The position numbers and the translations under genes were made by a program. A model generated the notes under the pieces. That model did not search any database. It was given only the letters and a program-made list of their open reading frames with translations, and had not been told where the DNA came from. From NCBI GenBank assembly GCA_035294305.1, contig DATGLD010000008.1, positions 1 through 64,000 on the forward strand: a DNA stretch of 64,000 nt. Reading direction: 5' to 3'. Below, piece by piece: positions 25,589 to 34,764 of this stretch; positions within the stretch are counted from its first letter, which is position 1, and each line of letters begins with the position of its first letter. Origin of the DNA: DASRBN01 sp035294305. GTDB taxonomy: Bacteria > Chloroflexota > Ktedonobacteria > Ktedonobacterales > Ktedonobacteraceae.

Positions 25589-27748
25589 CTATGCCTCTAA
25601 TCTCGTTGCCGGAGAAGGTGTTTCAATCGCCCTTGCCACAATCTCAGAAATATCCTCGACCTGCAGCTTCTCTTCGGCCTCCACGCCTTTCACGCCATCA
25701 TCGAACATCGTGATGCAGAACGGGCAGGCGGCGGCCAGCACTTCGGCACCAGTGCTCAGCGCCTCGTTCACGCGCGTCTGATTGATGCGCTTGCCGGTGC
25801 GCTCCTCCATCCAGGCGCGCCCGCCACCTCCGCCACAGCAGAAGCTCTTGTTGCGATTGCGCGCCATCTCGCTGATACCGTTGGAATTGAGAACGGTTAG
25901 TACGCGGCGTGGTTCCTCGTAGATATCGTTGTAGCGCCCGATGTAACAGGGATCGTGATAGGTCAGCTTGCGCTGGTCGAAGCCTTCGGGCAACTTGATC
26001 TTCCCGTCTGCCAGCAGTTGCTCGATGAACACCGTATGATGCATGACCTCGTAATTGCCGCCCAATTGCGGATACTCGTTCTTTATAGTATTGAAGCAGT
26101 GAGGGCAGGCGGTGATAATCGTGCGCGGCTTGAGCGTGGGGCCTTCCGCGCTGGCGCCAGGAGCGTGTCCATTCTGCCCATTGCTGGAGTCTACAGCGGT
26201 ATTGAAGCCGTAACCGTTCAGCGTCTCGATGTTTTGCTGTGCCATCATCTGCCAGAGATACTCGTTACCGATACGCCGCGCGGGATCGCCGGTGCACGAC
26301 TCTTCAGGACCGAGAATAGCAAAGTTCACGTGGGCAGCTTGCAGTATTTTCACGACCGCTGTAGCCACGCGCTGGTTGCGCCTGTCGAAAGAACCCATGC
26401 AGCCGACCCAGTACAACACCTCGGCAGCGGGATTCTCGGCCATCAGCGGCACACCCAATCCTTCGGCCCAGTCTGCTCGCTTATCATTGCTGATTTCCCA
26501 GGGATTCGCGTTGCGCTCGATGTTGTTGAAGAGCGGCGTTACCTCTGTCGGAAATTCGCTCTCCTCCATCACCAGGTGACGACGCATATCGACGATCTTC
26601 GGCACATGCTCTATCGAGACCGGGCAGATCTCCATGCAGGCGCGGCAGGTGGTACAGGCCCATAACGCGTCATTGCTGATGATCCCGCCAACCATCGGCT
26701 CGTGGTGAGCGGCTTTCTCTTTCGCCGTTTCATCAAGCGGCACCCCGGCAACGCCTAATTTTGCCCACAGCGTATTTTCGCCCAGAATCTCCGCGCTCCG
26801 CACAAAAAGCGCCTCTTTGACCCCCAGGACGATTTCCTTCGGGAAAAGCGGCTTATCCGTGTTTGTGGCAGGACAGACAGTATTGCAGCGCCCGCACTCG
26901 GTGCAGGCATAGCCATCAAGCAACTGCTTCCACGTGAATTGCTCTGCCTTCGCAACGCCGTAGTCCTCGCGCTCCTCCAAATCCTCCATCAAGGGCAGCG
27001 CGCCTTTCGCTTTGTAGTTGCGGAAGAAGACATTGAAAGGTGTCGCCATCAGGTGCAGGTGCTTGGAGCGCGGCAGATAGGTTAAGAAGTAGAGGACAGT
27101 GAGGACATGCGCCCACCAGAAGAAACGGTACAGGATGGTGGTATCGCGAGTGCCTAGCCCGCTGAACCACGGCCCAATCCACGAGCCGATCAGTGTCCAT
27201 GCGGCCCCATTGCTGGCGGCATACTCGAAGCCCTCCAGCAAGGACAGGGTCACAATGACAAGCAGGATCAGTCCCAGGATGATAAAACCATCCCATGGTC
27301 CATGCAGAAAGCTGCTCAATTGCCTCGGGCGCACTACGGCCCGCCGGAAAGCGAACACGATCAATGCAACGGCTACCAGGATCACGAAAATATCCAGCAC
27401 GATACTGAATGCGCGGTTACCGCCAAGCACAGGCAGTGAGGCGTTGAACGCTCCAAGCATCAAGTTAAGCAGCCCGAACTGGATGATGACGAAGCCCCAG
27501 AAAGTAAAGAAGTGTGCCAGGCCTGGGATGGGGTCACGCAGCACGCCTTGTTGTCCAAGTACAGTCAGGAAGAATTCGCCGATGCGATCATCGATATGAT
27601 CGGTGCGATCTTCAGGTCGGGCCTTTGCCAGCAGAGCGACTAATCTGCCCGCTCGAATGCCAAAGATGATAAGCGCCCCGATGAATACGAGTACAAATAT
27701 CGCGCTTCCGACCCATCCCCCAGTTGGCGATATGACAGGAGGAGTCAT
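25589..27748 (-). CDS. Membrane Fe-S/CCG-domain oxidoreductase (ETF:quinone oxidoreductase type, FadF/EMO-like)
   Basis: A 719-residue protein that probably moves electrons from reduced ETF to menaquinone. The first 250 residues contain about six membrane helices resembling the nitrate-reductase gamma type. Two [4Fe-4S] ferredoxin motifs follow: CTECGRCNTVCP near 282 and CTTCRACMEICP near 367. Then come two heterodisulfide-reductase-type CCG domains: VGCMGSFDRR...EESCTGD near 450, and SFCCGGGGGRAW with AACPFC near 655-690. It lies 26 bp downstream of etfA, in the order etfB-etfA-this gene. That is the arrangement of the ETF-menaquinone oxidoreductases known to serve fatty-acid oxidation. The physiological donor is inferred from context. 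Confidence 0.88.
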   Translation of the reverse strand: MTPPVISPTGGWVGSAIFVLVFIGALIIFGIRAGRLVALLAKARPEDRTDHIDDRIGEFFLTVLGQQGVLRDPIPGLAHFFTFWGFVIIQFGLLNLMLGAFNASLPVLGGNRAFSIVLDIFVILVAVALIVFAFRRAVVRPRQLSSFLHGPWDGFIILGLILLVIVTLSLLEGFEYAASNGAAWTLIGSWIGPWFSGLGTRDTTILYRFFWWAHVLTVLYFLTYLPRSKHLHLMATPFNVFFRNYKAKGALPLMEDLEEREDYGVAKAEQFTWKQLLDGYACTECGRCNTVCPATNTDKPLFPKEIVLGVKEALFVRSAEILGENTLWAKLGVAGVPLDETAKEKAAHHEPMVGGIISNDALWACTTCRACMEICPVSIEHVPKIVDMRRHLVMEESEFPTEVTPLFNNIERNANPWEISNDKRADWAEGLGVPLMAENPAAEVLYWVGCMGSFDRRNQRVATAVVKILQAAHVNFAILGPEESCTGDPARRIGNEYLWQMMAQQNIETLNGYGFNTAVDSSNGQNGHAPGASAEGPTLKPRTIITACPHCFNTIKNEYPQLGGNYEVMHHTVFIEQLLADGKIKLPEGFDQRKLTYHDPCYIGRYNDIYEEPRRVLTVLNSNGISEMARNRNKSFCCGGGGGRAWMEERTGKRINQTRVNEALSTGAEVLAAACPFCITMFDDGVKGVEAEEKLQVEDISEIVARAIETPSPATRLEA

Positions 27749-27774
27749 AGCATAAACCTCCGTTTCCGATTACA

Positions 27775-28743
27775 TTACTGCGCCTTGCGTTTCTTCACTT
27801 CCGCCGTTAGTTGCGGCAGGATGGTCAATACATCGCCGATGACACCGAAATCGGCGACGGAGAAGATGGGCGCGTGTTCATCCCTGTTGATGGCGACGAT
27901 ATATTTGGAGCCTTTCATGCCCGCCAGGTGTTGAATAGCCCCGCTGATGCCACAGGCAACATAGAGCGTTGGCTTCACCGTTTTGCCCGTCTGACCGACC
28001 TGGTAGCTGTATGGTACCCAACCGGCATCGACAATGGCACGGGTCGCTCCGGCAGCGCCACCTAACGCAGTTGCCAGTTCCTCGACCAGGCGGAAGTTCT
28101 CGGGTTTGCCAAGGCCACGACCACCACTGACAATCACGGTCGCGTCTTCAAGCGCCGGGCCTTCGCTCTGCACCTCGATGCGCTCCAGAATCTTGATCTT
28201 CTGCGATTCGGCATTGAGCGGGATATTCAGCATCTCGACCTCGGCGGTTTTGCCCTCGTGCCGTTCCACCGAGAACGCCTTCGGACGTGCCAGCACGATG
28301 CCCGTTCCCGATTTAGGGAAGGTCGCCGTGACCACGTTCTCACCGCCCCACGGCACTGTTACCAGCAGCGTATCTCCATCAAATTGCAGATCGGTGGCAT
28401 CGGTAATCAGGCCCATGTTGTTGCGTACATCCAGCCGGGCGGCAATATCACGTAAATCATAGGTCGTAGCCAGCAGCAGAAGCGCCGGTTGGTGTTGCTG
28501 CAACAGTTGGCTGACAGTATCGACGGCGGGCAATGTCAAATAATCATCATAGGCGGCATCGGCGTGAGCATAGACCTTCTCGGCTCCATATTCACCCAGC
28601 GTTGAGGCAACTTCAGCAGCGGCTGATCCAAGCACAATCGCCTCGGCGCGTCCCAGTTGCGCGGCCTTGCTCAGCACTTCCAGCGAAGAGCGAGCAGGCT
28701 TGCCGTCTTCCAATTCAACCAGCACCCAGATAGTATTTGGCAT
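27775..28743 (-). CDS. etfA: Electron transfer flavoprotein alpha subunit
   Basis: FAD-binding subunit of the ETF heterodimer. The 322-residue product has an N-terminal Rossmann-like domain and the conserved C-terminal FAD domain: VSGGRGLGKPENFRLVEELA near 208-227, GQTGKTVKPTLYVACGISGA near 262-281, then NRDEHAPIFSVADFGVIGD near 293. It is encoded 90 bp after etfB on the same transcript, followed by the membrane Fe-S oxidoreductase. No bifurcating-type extra motif was noted, so an ordinary electron carrier from acyl-CoA dehydrogenases to the quinone pool is most likely. Confidence 0.96.
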   Translation of the reverse strand: MPNTIWVLVELEDGKPARSSLEVLSKAAQLGRAEAIVLGSAAAEVASTLGEYGAEKVYAHADAAYDDYLTLPAVDTVSQLLQQHQPALLLLATTYDLRDIAARLDVRNNMGLITDATDLQFDGDTLLVTVPWGGENVVTATFPKSGTGIVLARPKAFSVERHEGKTAEVEMLNIPLNAESQKIKILERIEVQSEGPALEDATVIVSGGRGLGKPENFRLVEELATALGGAAGATRAIVDAGWVPYSYQVGQTGKTVKPTLYVACGISGAIQHLAGMKGSKYIVAINRDEHAPIFSVADFGVIGDVLTILPQLTAEVKKRKAQ

Positions 28744-28833
28744 ACGAGTTCATCTCCAATCAAGTGTAGGGGCCAGATTGCTCGCGCCCCCCTAGTGGTA
28801 CTGATGCAACCTGGCCGGTCGCAAAAGAATTCG

Positions 28834-29619
28834 TTAAAGCAACTGGTAGCGCTGCAAGAAATCAGCAATTGCCTGAGCGCCGTTGCCCTCATCTTTAATT
28901 ACCTGGCCAGCAGCGCGCGCCTCGACCTTTCCTATCGTCATCACCCGTTCGCGCGCGCCTGCCTCGCCAACCTCAGAAGCATCAATGCCCAGATCGGCAA
29001 GGTTCAGCTGGCTAAAAGGTTTCTTCTTGGCTCCCATAATCCCTTTCATCGTAGGATAAATAGCCTCGAATGAGCCGCTAGCGATGGTAACAACGGCGGG
29101 AAGTGGGCATTCAACAGTCTGGTAGCCAGTCAGGGTAACACGTTTGATGACCGCTTTCTGGCCCTCGATGTTGATCTCGCGGGCAAACGTGAGTTGGGGG
29201 ATGCCGAGACATTCCGCGATGCCCCCGGGAACCATACCGGTATAGCCATCGGTACTCTCGGTCGAGCAGAAAATCAGGTCCGCCCCCTCTTTTTTAAGCA
29301 CTGCCGCCAGCACACGCGCTGTGCTGAGCGCGTCGGAACCGGCCAGCGCGGGATCGGTGACCAGGATTGCTCTATCCACGCCCATGGCCAGCGAGCGGCG
29401 CATAGCTTCCTGCGCGCTTGCAGGTCCCATGGAGATAGCCGTCAATTCGCTGTTGCCAATCGTGTCTCTCAATTTAATGGCGGCGGAGATAGTGCTTTCA
29501 TCGCCGGGGTCAAGTACGAGCGAGACACCGCTGCGCACGAGCCGCTTGGTGTTCGGATCGAGTTTGCTAACGACGGTGTTAGGGTCGGGAATCTGTTTGA
29601 TACAGACATACATCTTCAT
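28834..29619 (-). CDS. etfB: Electron transfer flavoprotein beta subunit
   Basis: Partner of EtfA that binds AMP and docks acyl-CoA dehydrogenases. The 261-residue product starts MKMYVCIKQIPDP. It has LDPGDESTISAAIKLRD near 39, DLIFCSTESTDGYTGMVPGG near 110 and a C-terminal helical docking region. The ORF is open five codons upstream, but the ATG at 29619 has GAGG at 10-13 nt and gives the family N-terminus. A strong promoter is located at 29761-29790. It is the first gene of the etfB-etfA-Fe-S oxidoreductase operon. Confidence 0.95.
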   Translation of the reverse strand: MKMYVCIKQIPDPNTVVSKLDPNTKRLVRSGVSLVLDPGDESTISAAIKLRDTIGNSELTAISMGPASAQEAMRRSLAMGVDRAILVTDPALAGSDALSTARVLAAVLKKEGADLIFCSTESTDGYTGMVPGGIAECLGIPQLTFAREINIEGQKAVIKRVTLTGYQTVECPLPAVVTIASGSFEAIYPTMKGIMGAKKKPFSQLNLADLGIDASEVGEAGARERVMTIGKVEARAAGQVIKDEGNGAQAIADFLQRYQLL

Positions 29620-29760
29620 CGAATATTGCCTCAACTTTTTTATGTCCCTACAAAAGCCTGGGAAAATAGGTACGCCATAGGAGCCACTACTGCTGGATAA
29701 ATCCTCACTCTACCGTTGCCCGCTATAGGGGCCGTTGCAGTCGCCCATTCTGGCTATCTT

Positions 29761-29790
29761 ATTGTACCTGTAAGCAAAAGAGGGTGTCAA
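29761..29790 (-). promoter_or_regulatory. Sigma-70-type promoter for the etf operon
   Basis: A perfect -35 TTGACA (29785-29790), 18-bp spacer, -10 TACAAT (29761-29766) on the minus strand. It predicts a 135-nt leader. The rest of the 340-bp gap (29620-29959) is AT-rich, with no gene seen. Confidence 0.75.
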
Positions 29791-29959
29791 CGTTGCTGGC
29801 TAACAGCAGCTAACATGCTTACAACTAAAAACACATGTGCAAAAATAACAGAGAATTGGGGAAATCTCGCTTTATGACTGGAATGTATCCTAAACTGCGC
29901 TGCTATCGTGTAAAGGAAATGAGCAACGCGCTATTTCGCATTGGAAAGGAACGAACAAA

Positions 29960-30916
29960 ATGAAGCCACGACGACTTGGCAATACAGATATGGATATTAC
30001 GCCCATCGGCTTTGGGGCCTGGGCAATCGGTGGAGGCGGCTATCAATTCGGTTGGGGGCCACAGGACGATGAACAATCAATTGCCGCTATCCATCACGCG
30101 CTTGACCTCGGCCTCAATTGGATCGATACGGCAGCCGTCTATGGACTCGGTCATTCGGAAGAGATCGTTGGCCGCGTGTTGAAGGACCGCACGCAGCGAC
30201 CCTACGTGTTTACGAAATGTTCGCGCGTCTGGAACGACCGCGGCGAGATCAGCGGCAACTTGAAGGCAGCATCGATCAAGCGTGAGTGCGAGGCCAGTCT
30301 GCGCCGCCTGCAGGTAGAGGCTATTGATCTCTACCAGATGCACTGGCCTGACCCTGAGCAAGATATTGAGGAGGCATGGGAAGCGATGGCGCAACTCAAG
30401 CAAGAAGGCAAGGTACGCTACATCGGCGTCTCGAACTTCAACGTTCAGCAGATGCAGCGCATTATGCGAATCGCCCCTATCAGTTCGCTACAGCCGCCGT
30501 ATTCCTTGATCAAACGCGCTGTCGAGCAAGAAATCCTGCCATTTTGCCAGGAAAATGACATCGGCGTCATTGTCTATTCTCCCATGATGTCAGGGCTGCT
30601 GACCGGTACGATGACTCGCGAGCGCATCAACAAACTGCCCGAAGATGACTGGCGTAAGCGTGATCCCGAATTTCGAGAGCCCCGCCTCTCGCGCAACCTT
30701 GCGCTGGTCGAGAAGCTGAGCGAAATCGCCTACCTGCATGGGCGCACTGCCGGCGAAGTCGCTATTGCCTGGACCCTGGCAAACCCCGCGGTAACTGCTG
30801 CTATTGTAGGGGCGCGCAACCCTGAACAGGTCGATGGCATCATCGGAGCCGCCGAGTTCCGTCTCACCAACTTAGAACTGGGCGAGATCGAGAAATTCCT
30901 GCAAGAAAATCCCTGA
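29960..30916 (+). CDS. Aldo/keto reductase
   Basis: NAD(P)H-dependent carbonyl reductase of the AKR superfamily, (beta/alpha)8 barrel, 318 residues. The catalytic tetrad is visible: Asp in NWIDTAAVYG near 55, Tyr in the same stretch, Lys in VFTKCSRVW near 90, and His in YQMHWPDP near 127. The cofactor-binding end is AIVGARNPEQVDGIIGA near 277-293. Its closest general type is the YajO/Tas or IolS-like group; the substrate is unknown. It is followed by two repeat copies and then the sugar ABC importer, which has its own promoter, so it is probably monocistronic. Confidence 0.93.
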   Translation: MKPRRLGNTDMDITPIGFGAWAIGGGGYQFGWGPQDDEQSIAAIHHALDLGLNWIDTAAVYGLGHSEEIVGRVLKDRTQRPYVFTKCSRVWNDRGEISGNLKAASIKRECEASLRRLQVEAIDLYQMHWPDPEQDIEEAWEAMAQLKQEGKVRYIGVSNFNVQQMQRIMRIAPISSLQPPYSLIKRAVEQEILPFCQENDIGVIVYSPMMSGLLTGTMTRERINKLPEDDWRKRDPEFREPRLSRNLALVEKLSEIAYLHGRTAGEVAIAWTLANPAVTAAIVGARNPEQVDGIIGAAEFRLTNLELGEIEKFLQENP

Positions 30917-30935
30917 TGCCCGCGGGGTGCCGTAG

Positions 30936-30960
30936 GTAGGGACAGTGCCTGTTCTGCCTG
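30936..30960. repeat. Dispersed repeat family B
   Basis: GTAGGGACAGTGCCTG followed by TTCTGCCTG, 20 bp after the aldo/keto reductase stop. Confidence 0.5.
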
Positions 30961-31013
30961 GGGTACAGAATAGCCGCTACTGATGAATTTTTCCAACCGC
31001 ACCAGGCAATGCT

Positions 31014-31040
31014 GTAGAGGCAGCGCCTGGCGCCTGTCCT
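31014..31040. repeat. Dispersed repeat family B
   Basis: GTAGAGGCAGCGCCTGGC followed by GCCTGTCCT, 54 bp after the preceding copy. Between them is TGATGAATTTTTCCAACCG, a partial copy of the repeat at 41942 and 45861. Confidence 0.5.
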
Positions 31041-31079
31041 GCTTGGGGTTTGCCATCACCCTGCCACATATGGTTGAGT

Positions 31080-31132
31080 TTGACATAACTCTTAAAGTCT
31101 GCTACTTTTATTCTTAACACTAGCTTAACACT
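31080..31132 (+). promoter_or_regulatory. Promoter of the sugar ABC operon with tandem operator-like repeats
   Basis: -35 TTGACA (31080-31085), 17-bp spacer, -10 TACTTT (31103-31108). Just downstream, CTTAACACT occurs twice (31113-31121 and 31124-31132), with an 11-bp period of one helical turn, across the predicted transcription start. That suggests a regulator binding on one DNA face. Confidence 0.65.
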
Positions 31133-31185
31133 TACTTTAGCGCCAGTGGCTCTAGCAGGGACAAAAGTAGGTGAGAAAGTAGCGT

Positions 31186-31201
31186 ATTCTTACGTAAGAA
31201 T
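31186..31201. promoter_or_regulatory. 16-bp perfect palindrome (operator candidate)
   Basis: ATTCTTACGTAAGAAT is fully self-complementary and lies about 70 bp downstream of the ABC operon promoter and 93 bp before the first start codon. Its size fits a LacI- or GntR-type site; no regulator gene is adjacent. Confidence 0.5.
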
Positions 31202-31293
31202 TGTAATGCGTTGATTAGCAGAATATTTTTTTGAGGCTGCCCAGCTGAGCAACCTCTGTTAGTCGTTGCTTGACTAACCGCAAGGAGGGTCTT

Positions 31294-32691
31294 ATGCCAG
31301 TTTATGATCGTCGCAATCGTCGGGACCTGGATCAACTCGTCGAAGAGTATGTCTCCACAAACAAAATCAACAGGCGCCAGTTTTTGAAGCGGGCCACTGC
31401 GGCTGGTCTGAGCCTCAGCGCTGCTTCTTCTCTATTAGCGGCCTGCGGTGGTGGTAGTTCAGGCGGAGTGAACGGCAGTAGCACAACAAAAGTTTCGTCC
31501 ATTGATGCGCTGACAGAATGGAGCGGTGAAGAGTTAGATTCCTTCAATGCCATCAACGCAGCATTCACGAAGAAGACGGGCATTAAAGTCAACGTCGAGT
31601 CAACGCGTGACCTGCTCACCGTTCTGACGACACGCGTTCGAGGCAACAATCCGCCCGATGTTGCCGGTATGCCCTCATTGACCCTGTTCCAACAGTTAGG
31701 CTCTCAAGGGAAGCTGCTGAATCTGGATTCCATTGTAGGAAGCGAGTACTCGCAGAACTATGCTCCCACCTGGAGGCAACTGGCCTCTGTCAATGGACAC
31801 ATCTATGCCGTCTTGCCGAAAGCCAATACCAAGGGCACCATCTGGTATAGTCCCAAGGTCTTCCAGGCCAACGGCTATAGCACCCCTACGGACTGGAATG
31901 GTCTGATCAGCCTATCGGACCAGATCGCCAATAGCGGTAAATACCCATGGTCGATGGGGGTAGAGAGTTCTGGCTCCAGTGGGTGGCCTGGTGCCGACTG
32001 GATCGACCAGATCTATATCAATCTCAATGGTCCTGACCTGTACGACCAGTGGGTCGCTCACAAGATTCCCTGGACACACAGCAGCATCAAAAACGCATTC
32101 CAGATGTTTGGGCAGATTGTCAACGGCAAGCACTACATCAACGGTGCGCCGCAGTCTATCCTGGCCACCAACTTCCAGGATGCGTCTTACCTGCCGTTTG
32201 ATACTCCCCCCAAGGCTTACATGTACTATCTGGGTGATTTCACGGAAGGTTTCATCACTGCCCAGTTCCCTGGTATCAAGGCAGGCACGGACTATAATTT
32301 CTTCCCGTTCCCAACTATCAATGCTCAGTATCAGGGTGCGGATACTGGTGGCGCCGACATCATGGCGGCGTTTAAAAATAACGATGGCACGCAGCAGTTC
32401 ATGGCGTTCATGGCCTCGGCTGAAGCACAGAGCATCTGGGTGAAGCGCGGCGGCGCGACTTCGGTGAACAAAGCAGTGCCTCTGAGCGATTATCCTAGCG
32501 ATGTAGCTCGCAATTCCGCTATGCAGTTGAGCCAGGCCTCTTCGTTTAGAATTGGCGCCGATGACTTGATGCCCGCTGCCGTAGAAAACGCCTACTGGGC
32601 AGCCGTTCTCAATTATATCCAGCATCCAGATCAACTGGACAGCATTCTCAGTTCGATGGAAAACACAGCAGCGCAGAACTATAGCTCGTAG
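31294..32691 (+). CDS. Sugar ABC transporter substrate-binding lipoprotein
   Basis: Family 1 extracellular solute-binding protein that captures a carbohydrate for the two permeases encoded next. The 465-residue precursor has a twin-arginine signal (NRRQFLKRATAAGLSLSAA, about 34-52) ending in a lipobox LAAC. It should therefore be exported folded and lipid-anchored. The mature part has the ExFxxxTGIKVNVE-type pattern (FTKKTGIKVNVESTRD) and GMPSLTLFQQLGSQGKLLNLD near 120. The chosen ATG follows AAGGAGG by 7 nt; the ORF is open slightly upstream. General sequence feel is of alpha-glucoside or oligosaccharide binders, but the ligand is not certain. No ATPase (MalK-type) gene is in the operon. Confidence 0.93.
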   Translation: MPVYDRRNRRDLDQLVEEYVSTNKINRRQFLKRATAAGLSLSAASSLLAACGGGSSGGVNGSSTTKVSSIDALTEWSGEELDSFNAINAAFTKKTGIKVNVESTRDLLTVLTTRVRGNNPPDVAGMPSLTLFQQLGSQGKLLNLDSIVGSEYSQNYAPTWRQLASVNGHIYAVLPKANTKGTIWYSPKVFQANGYSTPTDWNGLISLSDQIANSGKYPWSMGVESSGSSGWPGADWIDQIYINLNGPDLYDQWVAHKIPWTHSSIKNAFQMFGQIVNGKHYINGAPQSILATNFQDASYLPFDTPPKAYMYYLGDFTEGFITAQFPGIKAGTDYNFFPFPTINAQYQGADTGGADIMAAFKNNDGTQQFMAFMASAEAQSIWVKRGGATSVNKAVPLSDYPSDVARNSAMQLSQASSFRIGADDLMPAAVENAYWAAVLNYIQHPDQLDSILSSMENTAAQNYSS

Positions 32692-32703
32692 GGCCAGATT
32701 ATG

Positions 32704-32805
32704 GACTTTGACAAAATAGGTGGGGAATCCCAGCGAAAGCACTCTGTCGGGACAGTCCCTGGGGCCCGTCCTCGCTGGAGATTCCTTAACTATTTTGTCA
32801 AAGTC
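32704..32805. repeat. Inverted-repeat element between ABC genes, with a family B core
   Basis: GACTTTGACAAAATAG (32704-32719) pairs with CTATTTTGTCAAAGTC (32790-32805). Inside, GGAATCCCAGCGA pairs with TCGCTGGAGATTCC with one bulge. The loop (32746-32773) holds a family B copy, GTCGGGACAGTCCCTGG. In mRNA it would separate the binding-protein and permease cistrons and could set their unequal expression. Confidence 0.65.
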
Positions 32806-32857
32806 GATTATCGCGCCTTTTCAAAGCCGGTTAGCGAAAGATGAATTAGCGCAAAGG

Positions 32858-33829
32858 ATGCAAGGTATGGCAATGATAGCTAAAGGGCAATCCCCTGAGA
32901 CCGTCCTTCCGCAAAAAAAGAAGCCAGGAGGCAAGCAGAAGGGACAGGAGTCCCGCATTTCCTGGTCGGCCTGGATATGGATCGCGCCTGCCGTGATCTT
33001 ACTACTGGCCTTCTTCATCTACCCGCTCATCCAGACCATTATTCTCAGTTTTGAAAAGACCGACCTGTTAGGCAATGTGACCGGATTCGTCGGATGGCAG
33101 AATTATAGAGAGATTTTCACCGATCCCAACCTGCTTAACACGCTGAAGAATAACCTGATCTGGCTTGTGCTTGCGACAGTCCTGACCGTGGGGTTAGGCC
33201 TGATCATTGCGGTGCTGGTAGACAGAGTGAAGATCGAGGCAGTGGTCAAGTCCATGCTCTTCATACCAATGGCCATTTCCGCCACAGCAGCAGGTATTAT
33301 CTGGCGCTTCGTCTATGCCTATGTACCGACCGGTAATGGTAATGAGTATGGCCTGCTCAATGCTTTCCTGGGACTTTTCGGGGCCGCCCCTCAGGCCTGG
33401 GTAACCGATCAACGCTTTGCCACCTTCTCGCTCATCGTCATCTATGTCTGGATCTGGACCGGTTTTTGTATGGTGATCATTTCCGCGGCCCTCAAGGGCA
33501 TTCCAGATGACGTCATCGAGGCGGCCAAGATGGATGGCGCGGGCCGTTTCACCATGTTCTGGCGTATCATGGTCCCCATGATTGGCCCCACTCTTGGTGT
33601 TGTTATCACCACCATGGTTATCAACGTCCTCAAAATCTTTGATGTCGTCTATGTCGTTACCGGCGGTAATTACGGCACCAATGTCGTGGCCGTGCAGTTC
33701 TTCCAGGAGTACTTCCTCAATTCCCAGTATGGAATCGGCAGTGCACTGGCAATACTCCTGACCATCGCCATTTTGCCCGTCATGGTCATCAATATTCGTA
33801 GAATGCGAGCAGAGGAGAGAACGCGATGA
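32858..33829 (+). CDS. Sugar ABC transporter permease (MalF/UgpA type)
   Basis: Inner-membrane permease with six predicted helices after a Lys/Gln-rich cytosolic N-terminus. The EAA loop that docks the ATPase is EAAKMDGAGRFTMFWRIMVP near 223-242. The product is about 323 residues from this ATG. In-frame ATGs at 32867 and 32873 are equally possible, with AAAGG or AAGG spacing. The frame extends back to 32720, but those codons come from the inverted-repeat element and are unlikely to be translated. It overlaps the next permease gene by ATGA. Confidence 0.92.
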   Translation: MQGMAMIAKGQSPETVLPQKKKPGGKQKGQESRISWSAWIWIAPAVILLLAFFIYPLIQTIILSFEKTDLLGNVTGFVGWQNYREIFTDPNLLNTLKNNLIWLVLATVLTVGLGLIIAVLVDRVKIEAVVKSMLFIPMAISATAAGIIWRFVYAYVPTGNGNEYGLLNAFLGLFGAAPQAWVTDQRFATFSLIVIYVWIWTGFCMVIISAALKGIPDDVIEAAKMDGAGRFTMFWRIMVPMIGPTLGVVITTMVINVLKIFDVVYVVTGGNYGTNVVAVQFFQEYFLNSQYGIGSALAILLTIAILPVMVINIRRMRAEERTR

Positions 33830-34764
33830 GTACAGAGATTCCCGTCACAACAGGGCAAACTGATGCGGCAGCGATAGCAACAAAAGCAACGCTCGCAGGC
33901 GAAAAATCTCAGGCCAGGGGCGGCTACCTGCGTGGTTGGTCCGGTACGGTACTCACCATCATCGTCATACTGATCGGTATCCTCTGGTCGATTCCCACCT
34001 TCGGCCTCTTTGTCGCGTCGTTCCTCCCACCACAGTTGATCACAACCATAGGCTGGTGGCAGGGTTTGACTATGCCCTGGACCTTCACGATCCAAAACTA
34101 TCAAAATGTCATTCAGGCCAATGGCATGGGCCAGGCTTTCATCAATAGCCTGATCATCTCCATTCCTGGCACCATCTTCCCTATGCTGCTCGGGGCTTTT
34201 GCCGCTTACGCCTTCGCCTGGATGAAATTCCCCGGCCGTGACTGGATTTTCTTCGGCGTCGTAGCCCTGCTGGTCGTTCCTTCGCAGATCGCCCTGGGCC
34301 CTATGTATACCCTGTTCTCCTCCATCGGTTTGACCGGCACCTACTTCGCAGTCTGGATAGCGCACACCGCCTTCGGCCTGCCTTTCGCGGTCTTCCTGTT
34401 GCGCAACTTCTTCGCTGCCTTACCCAAAGACTTGATGGAATCGGCGCATATTGATGGCGCCTCCACCTGGCGTGTATTCTGGACCATCGTCTTACCCCTG
34501 TCGGTTCCAGCCCTGGCATCGCTGGCCATCTTCCAGTTCATGTGGGTCTGGAACGACCTGCTCGTTGCCCTCATCTTCCTGGGCGGCAGTCCGAGTGTCG
34601 CTCCTATCACACTGGCGGTGGCCGAGCAGGTTGGTACCTATGGCCAGAACTACCAGATACTTACAGCCGCCGCTTTCCTCTCTATGGCGCTGCCATTGAT
34701 CGTCTTCTTCTCCATGCAGCGCTACTTCGTGCGTGGCATCCTGGCCGGTTCGGTTAAGGGATAA
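33826..34764 (+). CDS. Sugar ABC transporter permease (MalG/UgpE type)
   Basis: Second membrane subunit, 312 residues and six helices, with the EAA-like loop ESAHIDGASTWRVFWTIVLP near 205-224. The start overlaps the stop of the first permease gene (ATGA), so the two are translationally coupled in equal amounts. The ATPase must come from elsewhere in the genome (a shared MsmK-type subunit is common). A 72-bp perfect palindrome begins at the base after the stop codon and probably ends or stabilises the transcript. Confidence 0.93.
   Translation: MSTEIPVTTGQTDAAAIATKATLAGEKSQARGGYLRGWSGTVLTIIVILIGILWSIPTFGLFVASFLPPQLITTIGWWQGLTMPWTFTIQNYQNVIQANGMGQAFINSLIISIPGTIFPMLLGAFAAYAFAWMKFPGRDWIFFGVVALLVVPSQIALGPMYTLFSSIGLTGTYFAVWIAHTAFGLPFAVFLLRNFFAALPKDLMESAHIDGASTWRVFWTIVLPLSVPALASLAIFQFMWVWNDLLVALIFLGGSPSVAPITLAVAEQVGTYGQNYQILTAAAFLSMALPLIVFFSMQRYFVRGILAGSVKG

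Noticed and set aside
32720..32857. N-terminal extension of the first ABC permease
   Set aside because: The 46 extra codons derive from the inverted-repeat element and no ribosome site precedes them; the downstream ATGs are more likely starts.
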